Below, piece after piece: positions 8,872 through 17,013 of a DNA stretch of 64,000 nt (position 1 is its first letter; every line of letters begins with the position of its first letter). Below the pieces are notes generated by a model. That model was given only the letters and a program-made list of their open reading frames with translations, had not been told where the DNA came from and did no database searches. Both the position numbers and the translations under genes were made by a program. This stretch comes from Pseudoalteromonas sp. Scap06 (GTDB lineage Bacteria; Pseudomonadota; Gammaproteobacteria; Enterobacterales; Alteromonadaceae), in NCBI RefSeq assembly GCF_013394165.1, contig NZ_CP041330.1:1666501-1730500 (forward strand), given 5' to 3'.

Positions 8872-10689
8872 TTGAAAGCAAAAGAAATTCGCAACTTTTA
8901 TATTAACGAAGAACAGTCTGTTTATTTGTTATCGCACCGTGATGCTAAAAAGCATCGCCAGTGGCTTAACATTTGTATTAAACAGCTAACACTACTTGGT
9001 TATAAAAATGTCGAAATGATTGGCTCTGGTGCGTTTGGCTTTGTTTTTGCGGGTGATGATGAACATGGCCTGCCTTGGGTGTTTAAATTTTCAAGAATAA
9101 CGCTGGCGCAAAGTGTACGAGATCGCCTTGAAGACGAAGCGTATATGCTATCTCAAATTGATAATCCGCTAATACCAAAATTTTATGGCTTTGAGCGAAT
9201 TAAAAAACAGGGCATTTTGATGATGGCTCGTGCAACAGGTGAAGATCTTGAAAAAGTATCACTTAAGCAAGGGCGACTATCTGCTGCAAAAATAATGAAC
9301 TTAGCGGTAAAATTGAGAAATGTGTTGCTCGATTTACGCCATCATAAAAACGGATTAAGCCCACAACCTATTGTGCATGGCGATATTAAACCCTCTAACT
9401 TGGTGTGGGATGAAAAAGCCAAGCAGCTTTCATTGGTTGATTGGGGGAGTTCGGTATATGCCCAAGTAGATGAACAAGGCAACCCTATTGCCAGTAATTT
9501 TATGGATTTAATGTCGGGTGATTTAAGCACGACTAACGCGCGAATGGGTGATGTGTATTTTATTGGTGATGCGCAAATGTCTGGTGAAAAGTCATCCCCT
9601 CGTTTTGATGAGCAAGGGGTTGCATCAACTTTGTATGCACTTGCATCGGCTCAGTCTTGTCGATTTGGCGCTCAGGCTATTCCGGCCAGTAGTTTAATGT
9701 TACCTAAGGAGCTGGCAAACGTTATTGATGGCATGCTTTCAAAAGAACGGTTGGTAAGAGACAAAGCGGGTGACTACTTTATGCGTAACATAGAAACCAT
9801 GGCAAAAGCATTTTTACCAGAGCTACCAAAGCAAGACACTAAAGCACGCATTCCTTTTTGGTTTAGCCAAGATCCTGAGCCCGAAACCGTTGTATATAGT
9901 TCCCGAAAACAATTTTTACGCCAAGCCGACCATAAACAGCAATTACTCGATGTAAACGATGCCCAGTTAGATAGGTATTACAAAGAATTTTTGTTTGATA
10001 CTGGGGATACCGAAAAAGCGTTTTTAGCCTCAATTAGTCGCTTAGCGAAATACCCTGTAGTAGGGGGGCTGAGTTTTCATTGGAAAGATGATTCTTTATA
10101 TGTTGAGTCATCACTTATTATGCACGATGAAGCTTTAGCAACCGCATTTACTGATGCGGTAAACAATACAGTGATGCTTGCACAAGCGATTAGTCAAAAG
10201 GGCTTATTTAAGTGTTGTTTATTTGATGCCCGTAAAACGATTCAGCTAGAACGCGATGGCACCGGTGCGTTTAAATTTAACCAGTTACCTGAGCTTGATT
10301 ATGAAGTGGTTAATGTAAAAGCCAGCGATGTAACCCGTCCGCACTCATATTTTGAAGATGGTAAAGATCCCGATGAACAACTGCAACTGCCTAAAAAGGT
10401 GATTAAATGTGTATTTGAGCTAAACCAGATACATCATACGGGTTGTATTATTTTTGAAGCACTACCAGATAGGATGAAGATTCACCATTACTATCGATTG
10501 CTCGATGCTAGTAAAGAAGTTGAATTTAAACGTTTGCTAAATAAACTCATGCAGTACGCGGTTAATATTACTGATGTTGGGGTCGCTGGTTTTATGAAGT
10601 TGCCGTATAAAAATACTCGCGAGTTTAGTTTATGCGAGCAGCAACCCAGCAATTATTATCCTAAAAATCCAAAACAACTACTTAATTAA
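8872..10689 (+). CDS. Serine/threonine protein kinase-like protein
   Basis: A 605-residue soluble protein with a Hanks-type kinase domain at about residues 40-310: glycine loop IGSGAFGFVF, lysine in WVFKFSR, catalytic loop HGDIKPSNLVWD, and metal motif DWG in place of DFG. DWG occurs in active bacterial and lipid kinases, so activity is plausible. The second half (about 330-605) has no domain I recognise. The start is TTG with a weak upstream AGAG; an in-frame TAA lies not far upstream and no ATG precedes it, so this start is the best available. The DUF3859 gene follows 54 bases downstream, probably in one transcript. Confidence 0.8.
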   Translation: MKAKEIRNFYINEEQSVYLLSHRDAKKHRQWLNICIKQLTLLGYKNVEMIGSGAFGFVFAGDDEHGLPWVFKFSRITLAQSVRDRLEDEAYMLSQIDNPLIPKFYGFERIKKQGILMMARATGEDLEKVSLKQGRLSAAKIMNLAVKLRNVLLDLRHHKNGLSPQPIVHGDIKPSNLVWDEKAKQLSLVDWGSSVYAQVDEQGNPIASNFMDLMSGDLSTTNARMGDVYFIGDAQMSGEKSSPRFDEQGVASTLYALASAQSCRFGAQAIPASSLMLPKELANVIDGMLSKERLVRDKAGDYFMRNIETMAKAFLPELPKQDTKARIPFWFSQDPEPETVVYSSRKQFLRQADHKQQLLDVNDAQLDRYYKEFLFDTGDTEKAFLASISRLAKYPVVGGLSFHWKDDSLYVESSLIMHDEALATAFTDAVNNTVMLAQAISQKGLFKCCLFDARKTIQLERDGTGAFKFNQLPELDYEVVNVKASDVTRPHSYFEDGKDPDEQLQLPKKVIKCVFELNQIHHTGCIIFEALPDRMKIHHYYRLLDASKEVEFKRLLNKLMQYAVNITDVGVAGFMKLPYKNTREFSLCEQQPSNYYPKNPKQLLN

Positions 10690-10743
10690 TAAGTCACTCG
10701 CTGAGGCTGGTGGCTTAACAATAGAAAGAAAAATAGAAAGTTA

Positions 10744-11175
10744 ATGGCAAAATCTAAACCACAAATTACATTAGAAAGTTACGGTATATATTCCAAATGG
10801 GACAAAGCTGACAAAGCGTTACCACAAATCACGCAATTCACTACGCAAGTAAAAGCAGAACTTGATATAGAATTTGGCCTGATAGTAAATATCAAAAAAG
10901 CGAAAGGCGAAAAACTACATTATTGTATTTATCACCCCGGTATTATAGATGCCGATGGCGAAGTGATGCAGCCTTTTGAGGGGAATGTATATGTTAAAGA
11001 TAACGATTGGTCGTTTTATTTAGGCGACACCGTGTGGGAGCCTATAGAAGATAAAATAGGTAACTGGCGTATGACCTTATCATTAGCAGGAAAAGTCATT
11101 GCGGATAAAACATTTAATCTAACTAATGAACAGACCAAAACAGAAGATGATTTTTGGAAACACCGAGGCTATTAA
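10744..11175 (+). CDS. DUF3859 domain protein
   Basis: A 143-residue cytoplasmic protein with the DUF3859 layout: ITLESYGIYSKW at the start, IEFGLIVNIKKAKGEKLHY, a YHPGIIDADGE segment and the closing GNWRMTLSLAGKVIADKTF. The family fold is beta-rich and without assigned function. It follows the kinase gene closely on the same strand, so the two may work together; that is inferred from position only. Confidence 0.75.
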   Translation: MAKSKPQITLESYGIYSKWDKADKALPQITQFTTQVKAELDIEFGLIVNIKKAKGEKLHYCIYHPGIIDADGEVMQPFEGNVYVKDNDWSFYLGDTVWEPIEDKIGNWRMTLSLAGKVIADKTFNLTNEQTKTEDDFWKHRGY

Positions 11176-11190
11176 TTTCCTCAATAAACA

Positions 11191-11220
11191 AAAAAAGCTA
11201 ACAATAAAGTTAGCTCTTTT
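11191..11220. terminator. Terminator hairpin
   Basis: AGCTAAC, loop AATAAA, GTTAGCT, flanked by an A-run and CTTTT. It lies between the convergent DUF3859 and VF530-like genes. Confidence 0.75.
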
Positions 11221-11231
11221 ATGAAATTAGC

Positions 11232-11648
11232 TTAGTTACCCCAAGGGTTACTTGAATTTGAACGTTGTTTACGAGTACGGGCACGTTGCTTGGCTGCTTT
11301 TTTCTCTTGAATACGCTTAGCATCAGAAAAGCTTAACTCGCATGGTTCACCTGGTTTATCGCCTTCAGGGATAATACGGTCTCGTGGAGGCAGTTCGTAT
11401 TGTACGTCATCTGGGCGTGGTAAGTTTTTTAGGCGGTACAAATAGAAATTATCTACTTTTTGTTGTGCCCACTCGGTTTTACGTAAAAATTTAACTGCTG
11501 ACTTAATGTCAGGATTATTTTTAAAGCAGTTGAGTTGTAAGTAGGCATGCAGGAGTTCCCACCCATATTGCTCAACCAGTTCTTCAACCACTTGCTCTAA
11601 TTTAACGCCTTGCAGTGGGTTATTACTGAAAAGTTCTTGGTTGCTCAT
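11232..11648 (-). CDS. VF530 (DUF2132) family DNA-binding-like protein
   Basis: A 138-residue protein whose first ~70 residues match the VF530 pattern: NNPLQGVKLEQVVEELVEQY, GWELL, LNCFKNNPDIKSAVKFLRKT and W....V...YL. VF530 proteins are small helical proteins with a proposed nucleic-acid role. The rest is charged and ends in a basic stretch (KKAAKQRARTRKQRS) that could bind nucleic acid. Typical members are only about 75-80 residues, so the tail is a long extension. It is monocistronic. Confidence 0.8.
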   Translation of the reverse strand: MSNQELFSNNPLQGVKLEQVVEELVEQYGWELLHAYLQLNCFKNNPDIKSAVKFLRKTEWAQQKVDNFYLYRLKNLPRPDDVQYELPPRDRIIPEGDKPGEPCELSFSDAKRIQEKKAAKQRARTRKQRSNSSNPWGN

Positions 11649-11720
11649 AGGTGTTCTCTCGTTATTAAAAATACGGCCAGTATTATAAATTTAATAACGA
11701 GAGTTTAATAGCAAAAATGC

Positions 11721-12713
11721 TTAACTTTGACAATTAACCACAACACGACCACGAATTTGGCCCTGCATGAGCTGTTCAGCATTTTCAATAACCTGATCAA
11801 GTGTGATTTCGGTCGAAATTTTATCTAAGTAATCGCTACTAACTAGGGATGATAAACGATCCCATGCTTCAACACGGTCCGCTTTAGGGCGCATTACGCT
11901 ATCAATACCCATTAAAGAAATACCACGTAAAATAAATGGCGCAACAGACGCTGGCAAATCCATACCTTGTGCAAGCCCACAAGCTGTTACTACACCACCG
12001 TATTTAAGTGAGGCACAAATATTAGCAAGTGTGTGACTACCTACCGAATCAATGGCAGCAGCAAAGCGTTCTTTTTGTAGTGGTTTACCTGAGTTTGAAA
12101 ACTCGTTCCTATCAATTACATTAGTTGCACCTAATGATTTTAAATAGTCAGCTTGTTCCATGCGACCTGTTGCTGCGGTTACTTGATAACCTAGCTGGCT
12201 TAGTAAATAAATAGCAAAACTGCCTACGCCACCATTGGCACCGGTGACTAACACTTCACCTGAGTCAGGGGTGATCCCTTGTTTTTCAAGGGCAATCACG
12301 CTCAACATTGCTGTGTAACCGGCAGTACCAATTTGCATAGCTTGTTTAGCTGATAAGTTGGCGGGTAGGGGAATTAACCAATCGCTGCTAAGAGCCGCTT
12401 TTTGGGCTAGGCCACCCCAATGTTTTTCGCCAACACCAAAGCCATTTAAAATAACCTTATCGCCAGCTTTAAATTCTTCACTGTCGCTGTTGGTAACTGT
12501 ACCCACTAAATCGATGCCAGGTACCATAGGAAAGCTGCGAACTACAGGACCTTTGCCAGTAATGGCTAAGCCATCTTTGTAATTTAGGGTACTGTACAGT
12601 ACGTCAATTAATACATTTTCGTTTGGTAGATCGTCACTGTTTATGCTGCTTAAAGTGGCACTGTAGTCGTCGTCTTGCTTGTCTATAACAATAGCTTTAA
12701 TAGGATTGCTCAT
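11721..12713 (-). CDS. acuI: AcuI/YhdH-type NADPH-dependent quinone or acryloyl-CoA reductase
   Basis: A 330-residue zinc-free medium-chain dehydrogenase/reductase. It shows the YhdH/AcuI markers: YSTLNYKDGLAITGKGPVVR, PMVPGIDLVGTV, the Rossmann motif VTGANGGVGSFA, and DSVGSHTLANI. The family reduces acryloyl-CoA or related enones with NADPH, protecting against toxic acrylate in DMSP-using marine bacteria. It lies directly after a TetR gene on the same strand, with a palindromic operator in the gap, which fits an AcuR-AcuI style unit. No DMSP lyase is visible in the window, so the substrate is inferred. Confidence 0.8.
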   Translation of the reverse strand: MSNPIKAIVIDKQDDDYSATLSSINSDDLPNENVLIDVLYSTLNYKDGLAITGKGPVVRSFPMVPGIDLVGTVTNSDSEEFKAGDKVILNGFGVGEKHWGGLAQKAALSSDWLIPLPANLSAKQAMQIGTAGYTAMLSVIALEKQGITPDSGEVLVTGANGGVGSFAIYLLSQLGYQVTAATGRMEQADYLKSLGATNVIDRNEFSNSGKPLQKERFAAAIDSVGSHTLANICASLKYGGVVTACGLAQGMDLPASVAPFILRGISLMGIDSVMRPKADRVEAWDRLSSLVSSDYLDKISTEITLDQVIENAEQLMQGQIRGRVVVNCQS

Positions 12714-12726
12714 TAGATTTCCTTTT

Positions 12727-12739
12727 AGACCGATCGTCT
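12727..12739. promoter_or_regulatory. Probable TetR operator before the acuI-like gene
   Basis: AGACCGATCGTCT, with core CGATCG, lies 14 bases before the reductase start. It matches the more perfect palindrome upstream of the tetR gene, so both sites are likely bound by that regulator. Confidence 0.65.
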
Positions 12740-12762
12740 TTAAATTGATAATAAAAAATGCA

Positions 12763-13398
12763 TCATTTGAGTAATGTGCGTAAAAACATTTCTGTGTATA
12801 AAGTCAGTGGCTTGCTTGATTGTGTTAGTTTAGCTCGCATTACAGCGCCTTCCCAACCAATCCAAAAATATTCACTCATTTGTGTAGTATCAACATCAGT
12901 TTTAATAGTGTGTTGCTGTTGAGCTAAGTCTAAGCACTGTGTTAACTGTGCTTGCCAAGCATGGTAACTCTGCATTAGGCGTATTTTAAACTCGTCACTT
13001 AAATGATTGAGTTCTTGGTTTAAATTGCCTACTAAACAACCGCGTTTGTAATCATACTTTTGCATCCCAGCTATAGCACTTTGGGTAAAGTTAACAATGC
13101 GTTCTAGGGGCGGTACTTCAGATTGCCCTAAATAAAACTTAAGCTTAGCTATAAAAAACGTGTCGTACGCATCAACCAAAGCTAAGCCAAATGCTTCTTT
13201 ACTTTTAAAGTAATGATAAAACGAGCCCTTAGGGACTTTGGCTTTTTTTAATATGGTGTCGAGCCCTGTGGCACTAAAACCAAACTCAGTGAGGGTTTCT
13301 AATCCCACACGAAGGAGCAACGCTTTAGTGTCTGCGTTGTCTCTGGCTATTTTGGGTGGGCGGCCACGCCTAGTTGCAACTGCTGGTGTTTTGTTCAT
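12763..13398 (-). CDS. TetR-family repressor (AcuR-like)
   Basis: A 211-residue regulator. A basic arm (RRGRPPKIA) precedes a TetR helix-turn-helix at about residues 28-70, including TEFGFSATGLDTILKKAKVP and KGSFYHYFKSKEAFG. The rest is a helical ligand and dimer domain of normal length. It precedes the acuI-like reductase on the same strand, and matching CGATCG operators lie before both genes, so autoregulation and repression of the reductase are likely. The inducer cannot be read from the sequence; acrylate-type ligands are the guess from AcuR. Confidence 0.85.
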   Translation of the reverse strand: MNKTPAVATRRGRPPKIARDNADTKALLLRVGLETLTEFGFSATGLDTILKKAKVPKGSFYHYFKSKEAFGLALVDAYDTFFIAKLKFYLGQSEVPPLERIVNFTQSAIAGMQKYDYKRGCLVGNLNQELNHLSDEFKIRLMQSYHAWQAQLTQCLDLAQQQHTIKTDVDTTQMSEYFWIGWEGAVMRAKLTQSSKPLTLYTEMFLRTLLK

Positions 13399-13408
13399 GC
13401 TTTATATT

Positions 13409-13422
13409 AGACCGATCGGTTT
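13409..13422. promoter_or_regulatory. TetR operator upstream of tetR
   Basis: The perfect palindrome ACCGATCGGT at 13411-13420 lies 13 bases before the tetR start and shares its CGATCG core with the site at 12727-12739. The position would block transcription of the tetR-acuI unit. Confidence 0.7.
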
Positions 13423-13761
13423 TAATTAATCAAGCTTTTATTTGGAATGTTTTTAAAACAGCTCTGACGTTCATTTTTTGATTACAAATTAATTGGGAAC
13501 TTAAGGGTATATTGTTAGTCACAAATATGACACTTATGTGTTTTGAACCGATGTATCGGAACATTTTAATAAAGTTAAATAGGTTAAAGTTGAGCAATAA
13601 AATTATTTTTAAATTAATTTATCATTGCATCAGCAGCTTAGTTAAAGTCAAACAAATTAATTGTATTTTGTGTTTGAATTAAACATTTTTGTTGGCTATT
13701 TATTAAATGTAGATGAACTTTATGCTACAAAAATATAAATATAAAGGTGAGGATTTTACCG
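13423..13761. other. AT-rich divergent promoter region between tetR and rmf
   Basis: These 339 very AT-rich bases hold no ORF with a ribosome site. They separate divergent genes and must contain the rmf promoter. I could not pick a convincing -35/-10 pair. Confidence 0.4.
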
Positions 13762-13932
13762 ATGAAGAGACAGAAAAGAGATCGTTTAGAAAGAGCTCAT
13801 TCTCAAGGTTTTAAAGCAGGTTTAGCTGGTCGCTCAAAAGAGCACTGCCCTTATCAACAAGTTGATCCTAAGTCTGAGTGGCTTGGTGGTTGGCGCGAGG
13901 CAATAGAAAATCGCAATATGTATAAAACATAA
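13762..13932 (+). CDS. rmf: Ribosome modulation factor
   Basis: A 56-residue basic protein that converts 70S ribosomes into inactive 100S dimers in stationary phase. It carries the RMF pattern MKRQKRDRLERAHSQGFKAG, LAGRSKEHCPY and WLGGWREAIENR at normal length. The ATG at 13762 follows AAGGTGAGGA; a GTG five codons upstream is less likely because it sits inside that ribosome site. A strong terminator follows. Confidence 0.95.
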   Translation: MKRQKRDRLERAHSQGFKAGLAGRSKEHCPYQQVDPKSEWLGGWREAIENRNMYKT

Positions 13933-13951
13933 ACTCATAACGAATTAAAGC

Positions 13952-13979
13952 AAAAAGGCCTCCAAATGGAGGCCTTTTT
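13952..13979. terminator. Bidirectional terminator between rmf and fabA
   Basis: AAAAAGGCCTCC and GGAGGCCTTTTT form a 12-bp perfect stem with a four-base loop, between convergent genes. Confidence 0.95.
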
Positions 13980-13995
13980 GTTGCGTGTTTTAAAC

Positions 13996-14511
13996 TTAAA
14001 ACGCGCTGGTATCTTGGAACAAGCCTACCTTTAAATCTTTTGCTTCGTAGATCACGCGGCCATCTACTTCTACGGTTCCATCAGCCATACCCATAAACAA
14101 TTTACGCTTAATAACGCGTTTCATGTCTAGACGGTAGGTTACTTTTTTAGCTGTTGGCAATATTTGACCGGTAAATTTAACTTCACCTACACCGAGTGCA
14201 CGACCAAGACCAGGACCACCAGACCAACCTAAGAAAAAGCCCACAAGTTGCCACATAGCATCTAAGCCTAAACAACCAGGCATTACTGGGTCGCCTTTAA
14301 AATGACAGTCGAAAAACCAAAGGCTAGGATCGATATCTAGCTCTGCAACTATTTGACCTTTACCATGTTCACCACCGTCATCGGTAATTGAAATGATACG
14401 ATCCATCATTAACATGTTGTCACTTGGCAAACGACAATTTCCTTCACCAAACATTTCACCTTGACCACAAAGGATCAAATCTTCTTTTGTATAGCTATTT
14501 TTAGGTTCCAT
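13996..14511 (-). CDS. fabA: 3-hydroxydecanoyl-ACP dehydratase/isomerase
   Basis: A 171-residue cytosolic hotdog-fold enzyme that dehydrates 3-hydroxydecanoyl-ACP and isomerises the double bond, starting anaerobic-type unsaturated fatty acid synthesis. The active-site region is intact: [20 protein letters not shown], with the catalytic His in CHFKGDP and the Asp in LGLDAMWQ. Length matches E. coli FabA. A FabR-type palindrome lies about 40 bases upstream, indicating control by membrane lipid unsaturation. Confidence 0.97.
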   Translation of the reverse strand: MEPKNSYTKEDLILCGQGEMFGEGNCRLPSDNMLMMDRIISITDDGGEHGKGQIVAELDIDPSLWFFDCHFKGDPVMPGCLGLDAMWQLVGFFLGWSGGPGLGRALGVGEVKFTGQILPTAKKVTYRLDMKRVIKRKLFMGMADGTVEVDGRVIYEAKDLKVGLFQDTSAF

Positions 14512-14545
14512 AACACTTTATCTTTGCTTAGAAATTGCCCCGTAC

Positions 14546-14569
14546 TTTAGCGTACACTTGTACGCTAAA
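14546..14569. promoter_or_regulatory. FabR-type operator upstream of fabA
   Basis: Arms TTTAGCGTAC and GTACGCTAAA, a perfect 10-bp inverted repeat around ACTT. The AGCGTACA..TGTACGCT shape agrees with the FabR box known upstream of enterobacterial fabA and fabB. The repressor gene itself is not in the window. Confidence 0.8.
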
Positions 14570-14706
14570 CAACTCGGAGCAGTTAAAAAATGGTTTAATT
14601 ATAAGCAATCAGTAAATGCAACTGATTTTAGTATGATTAAACCGCGCAATTACTAACAGAAATCATTATAATTGGGGCTGACTTTTAATCAGTTTAAAGG
14701 AAATTT

Positions 14707-15564
14707 ATGACCCTTTTTGTTAACTCACTCACTGTGATTGATTTTTCTTACTTATGCAATAAACGCGGTGCAGTTGGCGAAAGTTGGATTGTTGATTTGA
14801 CTTTACATGGCAAACTAAACGAAGAGTCTATGGTTTTAGACTTTGGCTTAGTTAAAAAGCAAATTAAAGGCATTATTGATGAGTGTATAGATCACCGTTT
14901 AGCTGTCCCTAACAACATAAACGGCAGCATCAACGAGTTTGCTGATCACAAAACATTAGATTGTAAATTTGCTGATAACAAGCACCTTGCAATGAGTGCA
15001 CCTCATCAAGCATATTGCTTAATAGATACTGATGAGATTAACGTTGAATCAGTAACAGAGTACTTAGTTGCCACAATACTGCCACAGCTTCCTGATAATA
15101 TTGAAAAGATTGAGTTGGTGTTAAAGCCTGAGCACAATCAGAGCTTTTATTACCACTATAGCCATGGCCTTAAAAAGCATGATGGTAATTGCCAGCGTAT
15201 TATTCATGGTCATCGCTCACAAATTGGTATAAGCCTTGGCGGTATTTCTATGCCTCGTTTGCAAAAACAGTGGGCTGATAAATGGCGTGATATTTACTTA
15301 GCAACTAGTGAAGATCAAATAAACGTCTCTGAATTAAAACATATCTCAGCTAAAAGTGATGATGTTTGTTTTGCGTATACTGCGGCGCAAGGTTACTTTG
15401 AAATGGCTATTAGTGAATCACGTTGCGACATTTTACCAATTGACACCACGGTAGAATGTATTGCTGACTACATTGCCAGCCAAGTGAAATTAGAGCACCC
15501 AGAAAAAGACGTTAAAATTACCGCCTATGAAGGTGTTGGAAAGGGGTCGATTAGTTATGCTTAA
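14707..15564 (+). CDS. Two-domain 6-carboxytetrahydropterin synthase-like protein
   Basis: A 285-residue protein of the PTPS/QueD family, which acts on dihydroneopterin triphosphate in queuosine or pterin synthesis. It looks like two tandem T-fold units: residues 1-130 with VVIDFS-like and VLDFGLVKKQIKGIIDE segments, and a second unit with FYYHYSHGLKKHDGNC then RIIHGHRS, which holds the catalytic Cys and zinc-type histidines. QueD is about 120-140 residues, so this is double length; similar long forms occur in marine gammaproteobacteria. Its stop overlaps the start of the M23 peptidase gene, so the two are translationally linked. Confidence 0.75.
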   Translation: MTLFVNSLTVIDFSYLCNKRGAVGESWIVDLTLHGKLNEESMVLDFGLVKKQIKGIIDECIDHRLAVPNNINGSINEFADHKTLDCKFADNKHLAMSAPHQAYCLIDTDEINVESVTEYLVATILPQLPDNIEKIELVLKPEHNQSFYYHYSHGLKKHDGNCQRIIHGHRSQIGISLGGISMPRLQKQWADKWRDIYLATSEDQINVSELKHISAKSDDVCFAYTAAQGYFEMAISESRCDILPIDTTVECIADYIASQVKLEHPEKDVKITAYEGVGKGSISYA

Positions 15565-16375
15565 ATCCTTATTAGTTTCGGCGTTAATTGTATCAACTAG
15601 CTTTAGTGCTATAGCGCTTGAGCTAAAAGGGCATTTAACTCAAGGCGGCCTAGTAACAGGGCAATTAGATAACGCTAAGTCGGTAAGCCTCAATGGTAAG
15701 TCGTTAAAACTTGCTGATAATGGGTTATTTGTATTTGGTTTTGGCCGTGATGCAAAACCTGTACATACATTAAGCTGGGTAGATAAAACCGGTAAAGGCC
15801 ACAGCCAAGATTTAGTTATTACTCTTCGCGATTACGATATAGATAAAATTACCGGTGTTGCTAAAAAATACGTATCGCCGCCAAAAGCAGTAAGTGAACG
15901 TATAAGCCGTGAAGCGATCGCAGTTCGAAAAGCACGGGCTGTTAACTCTGATTTAGAATACTTTTTACAGCCAGTACTTAGGCCTGCAAAAGGGCGCATT
16001 TCAGGTGTTTATGGTAGCCAACGTTACTTTAATGGCGAACCTCGCAGGCCACACTTTGGTTTAGATATAGCAAACAAAACAGGTTCACCTGTGTATGCAC
16101 CGATCAGCGGAACCGTGGTGTTTGCTGAACCAGATTTATATTACTCTGGTGGTACTTTGATTTTAGATCATGGGCATGGGGTTACTTCTACTTATATTCA
16201 TTTAAGTAAGCTTGATGTAAAAGTAGGGCAGAAGATTGAACAAGGTACAAAGGTAGCTGAAATAGGTGCTACGGGCCGTGTAACTGGGCCGCATTTAGAT
16301 TGGCGATTTAATTGGCAAGGTGAACGCCTTGACCCTGCATTATTAATGCAAGACACATTAGCTAACAAAAAGTAG
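15557..16375 (+). CDS. Exported M23-family peptidase-like protein
   Basis: A 272-residue protein from the preferred ATG at 15557, preceded by AAGGGG. That start begins a clean signal peptide (MLKSLLVSALIVSTSFSAIA), which the earlier in-frame ATG at 15527 would bury. The C-terminal half is a LytM domain with HFGLDIANKTGSPVYAP, GTLILDHGHGVTSTY and GPHLDWRFNW. The last motif has Asp where the usual HxH second histidine sits, so metal binding may differ or activity may be altered. It would act on peptidoglycan cross-links or regulate amidases. Confidence 0.85.
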   Translation: MLKSLLVSALIVSTSFSAIALELKGHLTQGGLVTGQLDNAKSVSLNGKSLKLADNGLFVFGFGRDAKPVHTLSWVDKTGKGHSQDLVITLRDYDIDKITGVAKKYVSPPKAVSERISREAIAVRKARAVNSDLEYFLQPVLRPAKGRISGVYGSQRYFNGEPRRPHFGLDIANKTGSPVYAPISGTVVFAEPDLYYSGGTLILDHGHGVTSTYIHLSKLDVKVGQKIEQGTKVAEIGATGRVTGPHLDWRFNWQGERLDPALLMQDTLANKK

Positions 16376-16380
16376 AGATT

Positions 16381-16815
16381 ATGACTCAAGTAGAGCGCGA
16401 AGCCATTATTGCGCAACGTATAAAAGATTCGACCACTTCGGTAACTAAGGCCGTATTTCCTGGGCGTACTAACCATCATAATACGCTATTTGGTGGTGAC
16501 GCATTAGCATGGATGGATGAAGTTGCTTTTATAGCTGCCACCCGTTTTTGCCGTAAACCATTAGTAACTATTTCATCAGATAGAGTCGATTTTAAAGAAG
16601 CTATTCCTGCTGGTTCATTTGCTGAGTTGATATCAAAGGTATCGCATGTGGGGAATACCAGTTTAAAAGTGGATGTTGAAATATTCCTAGAAACTATGCA
16701 CAAAGATAACAAGCACTCTGCTATTACAGGCAGCTTTATCTTTGTTGCTGTTGATGATAACCACAGGCCAACACCTGTCGTGTGTGACAAAATGCTGCAT
16801 GGTTTTGAGTTATAA
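16381..16815 (+). CDS. Acyl-CoA thioesterase, hotdog fold (YciA-like)
   Basis: A 144-residue cytosolic thioesterase. The signature TNHHNTLFGGDALAWMDEVA, with Asn, Gly-Gly and Asp positions of the acyl-CoA hydrolase (4HBT/BFIT) family, is intact, followed by VTISSDRVDFKEAIPAGS. It starts six bases after the M23 peptidase gene ends, so it probably shares that transcript. Chain-length preference cannot be read. Confidence 0.88.
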   Translation: MTQVEREAIIAQRIKDSTTSVTKAVFPGRTNHHNTLFGGDALAWMDEVAFIAATRFCRKPLVTISSDRVDFKEAIPAGSFAELISKVSHVGNTSLKVDVEIFLETMHKDNKHSAITGSFIFVAVDDNHRPTPVVCDKMLHGFEL

Positions 16816-16830
16816 CACCTAACAGTAAAA

Positions 16831-16864
16831 ATAATATAAGCACCAATTATGGTGCTTATATTAT
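16831..16864. terminator. Long inverted repeat, likely terminator
   Basis: ATAATATAAGCACC and GGTGCTTATATTAT form a 14-bp perfect stem around AATTAT, shortly after the thioesterase stop. There is only a weak T-run after it. Confidence 0.7.
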
Positions 16865-16984
16865 TAACCATAAAGAACACATCATACTTTATTTATCTAA
16901 TGGCCAACTTAGCAATTAAACAAGATAAAAAGTATTAGTTTTTCAATGAGCAGGGCGTATTAAAGTAATAAATGAGACTAATAA

Positions 16985-17007
16985 AAAGGCGTGCAATGCA
17001 CGCCTTT
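16985..17007. terminator. Terminator of the minus-strand antiporter operon
   Basis: AAAGGCGTGCA, one base, then TGCACGCCTTT: an 11-bp perfect inverted repeat just past the antiporter stop codon. Confidence 0.85.
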
Positions 17008-17013
17008 AAATAA

